Source of the DNA: Aspidapion aeneum
Lineage: Eukaryota > Arthropoda > Insecta > Coleoptera > Brentidae
Direction of reading: 5' to 3'
Assembly: GCA_963576565.1 (NCBI GenBank)
Contig: OY755042.1
Span: 248,001 to 312,000 of the forward strand
Length of the DNA stretch: 64,000 nucleotides
The notes under the pieces are model-generated. The model did not search any database. It saw nothing but the letters and a program-made list of their open reading frames with translations, and was not told the origin of the DNA. Positions 61,559 to 64,000 of this stretch are shown one piece after another. How positions within the stretch are numbered: position 1 is the first letter of the stretch; each line of letters begins with the position of its first letter. Made by a program: the position numbers and the translations under genes.

Positions 61559-62445
61559 GCTACTAACAGGTTTGCTAGGATTGTGACAATTTGTTTTGAT
61601 CATGTTTGCCAAACAACTTTATACACGCACTATACGTTGATTTCCTCAATTGTTAACCAAATCAAAGGAACACCAAGACCAGACTGGGTACAAGGCAAAA
61701 ATATATTTTCTATTAATAATGTCAACAGTCATTACGTTAGAGGTACTCAGACGAGAACAATAAATACTTTACTAGGATTAGCCGCAACTTCAACCCAGTA
61801 TATCCAAAATAATAACTACTTTTTATCCAGAGGTCACTTGGTCGCTCGAACTGATTATTTTTATGCTGCTCAACAAAATGCCACATTTTATTTCGAGAAT
61901 GCTTTACCCCAGTGGCAGACATTGAACGGTTTCAACTGGGATCAACTTGAAAAAGATGTTCAAAATTATGCTTCTCTTAATAATGTACAACTTGAAGTCT
62001 ACACTGGTGGTTATGGAGTCACCACTCTGCCCCATTCCAATACCGGCAGAGAGATTCCGTTGTATCTATATACTGCTAATAATCATAGGCAAATACCTGT
62101 ACCCGATCTATTTTGGAAAGTTGTTTACAATCCCAATACAAAAAGAGGAGTGGCGTTAATTAGCGTTAACAATCCGTACACTTCTCTGGCAAAGGTAAAC
62201 AGAATATGTGATGACCGTGCAGACCTGCTTCCGTGGTTAAATTGGAAAAATACTGTTCAAGGACAAGGATTCTCTTACGCATGCACTGTTACCGCGTTTA
62301 GAAGAATCGTCAACTGGATCCCTCATCTTGACATTTCAGGGCTTTTATTTTAATTGAAATTGAATGTGCCAAAGGTAAATAAATTATTTTAAATAAATTT
62401 TATTTGAAATGAAAATCTGTTGTTTGTATTTTAGAAAATATTTAG
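61559..62445 (+). pseudogene. Nuclease array unit 6: 5'-less terminal exon copy, open frame
   Basis: 887 bp, open to the stop at 62353. Relative to unit 2 it has a few replacements (Arg to Thr in QTRT, Ile to Val in GYGV, Asn to Lys in LAKVN) among more silent changes. The active site and the GQGFSYAC segment are kept, and there is no in-frame ATG. Confidence 0.75.
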
Positions 62446-62732
62446 GCTATTAACAGGTTTGCTAGGATTATGACAATTTGTTTTGATCATGTTTGCCAAA
62501 CAACTTTATATGCGCACTATACGTTGACTTCATTAATTTTTATTTGGGAGACATGATCAAATAAAAGAAACACGAAGACCAGAGTGGGTACAATGAAAGA
62601 ATATATTTTCCATTAGAGGTACTCAGAGGAGAACAATAAATACTTTACTGGGATTAGCTGCAACTTCAACCCAGTATATCCAAAATATAACTACTTTTTA
62701 TCTAGAGGTCACTTGGTCGCTAGTAGTCTACA
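62446..62732 (+). pseudogene. Nuclease array unit 7: truncated decayed copy
   Basis: Begins gctattaacaggtttgctag, shares with unit 5 the older variants (ttaatttttatt, gaccagagtggg, ttactggg), has indels and breaks off at cacttggtcgct, just inside the SRGH motif region. It is the right edge of the array. Confidence 0.8.
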
Positions 62733-62734
62733 CA

Positions 62735-63140
62735 ATTTTCCGAAATACCTTGAAGTGTAAAAACCTCTCAAATCATTCAATCCGACAGTGATCGTTTCTC
62801 GTGAAACTATCTTATACAATTCATACAAAAAAATTATTTAACTAAAAAGAGTTCACTGCTATATTATTTTATTTATACTGTATCCCAAAAAAGTAATAAT
62901 ACTCCAAGGCGAACTTCAGGCAACCGGATCTGGCATAATTGCGTTGTGAAACCGGCAGACGGCGTAAATATAAATGTCCACAAATCTACTTAATATAAGA
63001 GTCATAGTAAAGTTGTCTCATTTATATTCCCTAAATAAATACTTGGTACCGAATTTACGAGTGAGGTTTAGTTATTATTATTTGTTAAAAAAAAGAGATA
63101 ATGAACTTAACAGTGGTAACTCACTGATTTTAATATAAGA
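62735..63140. other. No gene seen
   Basis: Short region between the nuclease array and the LINE tail. No supported frame. Confidence 0.5.
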
Positions 63141-63170
63141 GGGTTCGGTTCATTCATTCATTCATCAATC

Positions 63171-64000
63171 TTTTTTTTTTTTACGGTTAAGCCCACTCGC
63201 AAGGAGATCCCTATCACGCTCGAGAAGCGGCCAGTGCGCGGAAATGTTGGTGTGTGTTGGTTTTGAAACGGTTCAGGTTGTAACCTGCAGGGAAAACTGT
63301 CGCAGGGAGTTTATTCCACAGCGATGCTGTTCTCCAGAGATATGAATTCTGATATAATGAGGTTCTTGGTGCCTCTATTTTGACAGTAAATTGATGGTTC
63401 CCGTCTGTTTGACGTGTTCGCCTAGTAGGTGCTACTCCCGGGGGGATCATACGTGCCAACTCATCAGAGCATTTTCCGTGATAATACCTGTAGAAGAGAG
63501 ACAGGTCGACCACAGTTGTTCGATGTTCGAGACTATCCAAGCTACGGGTAAGTGCGGGGTCATTGATCAGCTTGATAGCTCGTTTTTGCACGGTGTTCAA
63601 AAGCATTAAGGTATGTTTGGGTGCCGCACTCCATATATGTGAGCAGTACTCCATAGTTGGTCGAATCTGGGCTTTGTTGAGTGTCAGCAGTTGACTTGGT
63701 GTATACAGATGTTTTGCACGAAATAGCACCACAAGCTTTTGGGATGCCCTTTTAGCTATATCTGCCACGTGACTGTGCCAAGACATGTTGGTCTCTGCAG
63801 TGACTCCTAAGATGTTCAACTGGCTCTGCAATTTGACAGTACTTCCAGATAGCATGATGTTTGGCTCACCGGTGCTGGTCTTTTTTGAAAACAGGGCTGC
63901 TTGGGTTTTCTGCACGTTGAACTGTATAAGGTTTTTGTTGTCCCAGTGCTCTATTATCTCCAGGTCGTTATTTATCTGCGATATTTGAGTTAGTCTAAGA
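63171..64000 (-). mobile_element. 3' end of a jockey/CR1-type LINE, poly(A)-tailed
   Basis: On the minus strand the coding part ends at 63214, followed by a short 3' UTR, an A12 run (63171-63182 as T on the plus strand), then a (gaat)n-type tail (63151-63165). The element continues past the window edge. Confidence 0.8.
63214..64000 (-). CDS. LINE ORF2 C-terminal part (partial, open at window edge)
   Basis: The minus frame is open from the window edge: LRLTQISQINNDLEIIEHWD, FNVQKTQAALFSKK, ILGVTAETNMSWHSHV, LNKAQIRPTMEYCSHIWSAA, LEHRTTVVDLSLFYRYYHGK and ASLWNKLPATVFPAGYNLNR. This is the region after the reverse-transcriptase active site of jockey/CR1-type ORF2 (fN..Kt, LGv..d..l.w..H, r..lEY.shiW, R..v..l.lfyry.hg.c, WN.LP..vFP..ynl..Fk). 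There is no stop or frameshift in ~260 codons, so the copy may be fairly young. The catalytic core and endonuclease lie outside the window. Its product would be the replication enzyme of the element. Confidence 0.8.
   Translation of the reverse strand, partial: LRLTQISQINNDLEIIEHWDNKNLIQFNVQKTQAALFSKKTSTGEPNIMLSGSTVKLQSQLNILGVTAETNMSWHSHVADIAKRASQKLVVLFRAKHLYTPSQLLTLNKAQIRPTMEYCSHIWSAAPKHTLMLLNTVQKRAIKLINDPALTRSLDSLEHRTTVVDLSLFYRYYHGKCSDELARMIPPGVAPTRRTRQTDGNHQFTVKIEAPRTSLYQNSYLWRTASLWNKLPATVFPAGYNLNRFKTNTHQHFRALAASRA

Noticed and set aside
57156..62159. Recurrent 61-aa minus-strand and 70-aa plus-strand frames in each nuclease unit
   Set aside because: They overlap the catalytic frame in other phases and recur only because the unit recurs.
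57841..62353. Units 2, 3 and 6 as independent nuclease genes with GTG starts
   Set aside because: GTG is not a usual start in nuclear genes, there is no signal peptide or N-terminal region, and the frame contains no methionine codon at all.

Overview
The window looks like a repeat-dominated stretch of an AT-rich arthropod nuclear genome, most likely an insect. The reasons are spliced genes with GT-AG introns, a secreted nuclease of the insect dsRNase type, pogo/Tigger, hAT, P-like and tyrosine-recombinase transposons, several non-LTR retrotransposon pieces, many short inverted-repeat elements, and long microsatellite tracts inside dispersed elements. I cannot name the species or order.

Layout. 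1-4360: gene-poor, with foldback and inverted-repeat elements and a broken LTR-type gag. 4671-7441: an apparently complete pogo/Tigger transposon with an open 587-aa transposase. 7868-10540: a 2.7 kb higher-order array of an 8-bp minisatellite. 10984-11113 (-): a probable first exon (signal peptide plus start of a CUB domain). 11271-14000: two inverted-repeat elements and a decayed P-like transposon. 14655-16630: a tyrosine-recombinase transposon whose two-exon gene keeps the full R/HxxR/H-W/Y catalytic set, with a long hairpin at its end; two internally deleted relatives lie at 17105-17863 and 27670-28297. 18272-21395, 33398-36128 and 50377-51785: copies of one dispersed element whose internal (TGTC)n tract ranges from about 20 bp to about 1 kb. 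22890-44600: MITEs, minisatellites, a composite repeat in both orientations, hAT and LINE remnants, and a perfect 50-bp-stem palindrome. 47287-48580: a LINE RNase H region broken by a (TA)n tract.

The main host locus is 52105-62733. A two-exon secreted DNA/RNA non-specific endonuclease (exon 1 at 52105-52195, 4.4 kb repeat-filled intron, exon 2 at 56640-57748) is followed head-to-tail by six further copies of its terminal catalytic segment (unit 887 bp). Copies 2, 3 and 6 are open through the whole catalytic domain but contain no methionine codon in frame, so they cannot start translation alone. Copies 2 and 3 differ only at synonymous sites. The upstream gene copy has lost 24 bp, including a cysteine, that the downstream copies keep. 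The window closes with the 3' end of a jockey/CR1-type LINE on the minus strand (63171-64000).

The most unusual items are the nuclease terminal-exon array, the tyrosine-recombinase element family with conserved hairpin architecture but exchanged terminal motifs, and the repeated pattern of short tandem tracts expanding inside dispersed elements. All calls come from reading the sequence; no database search was run.
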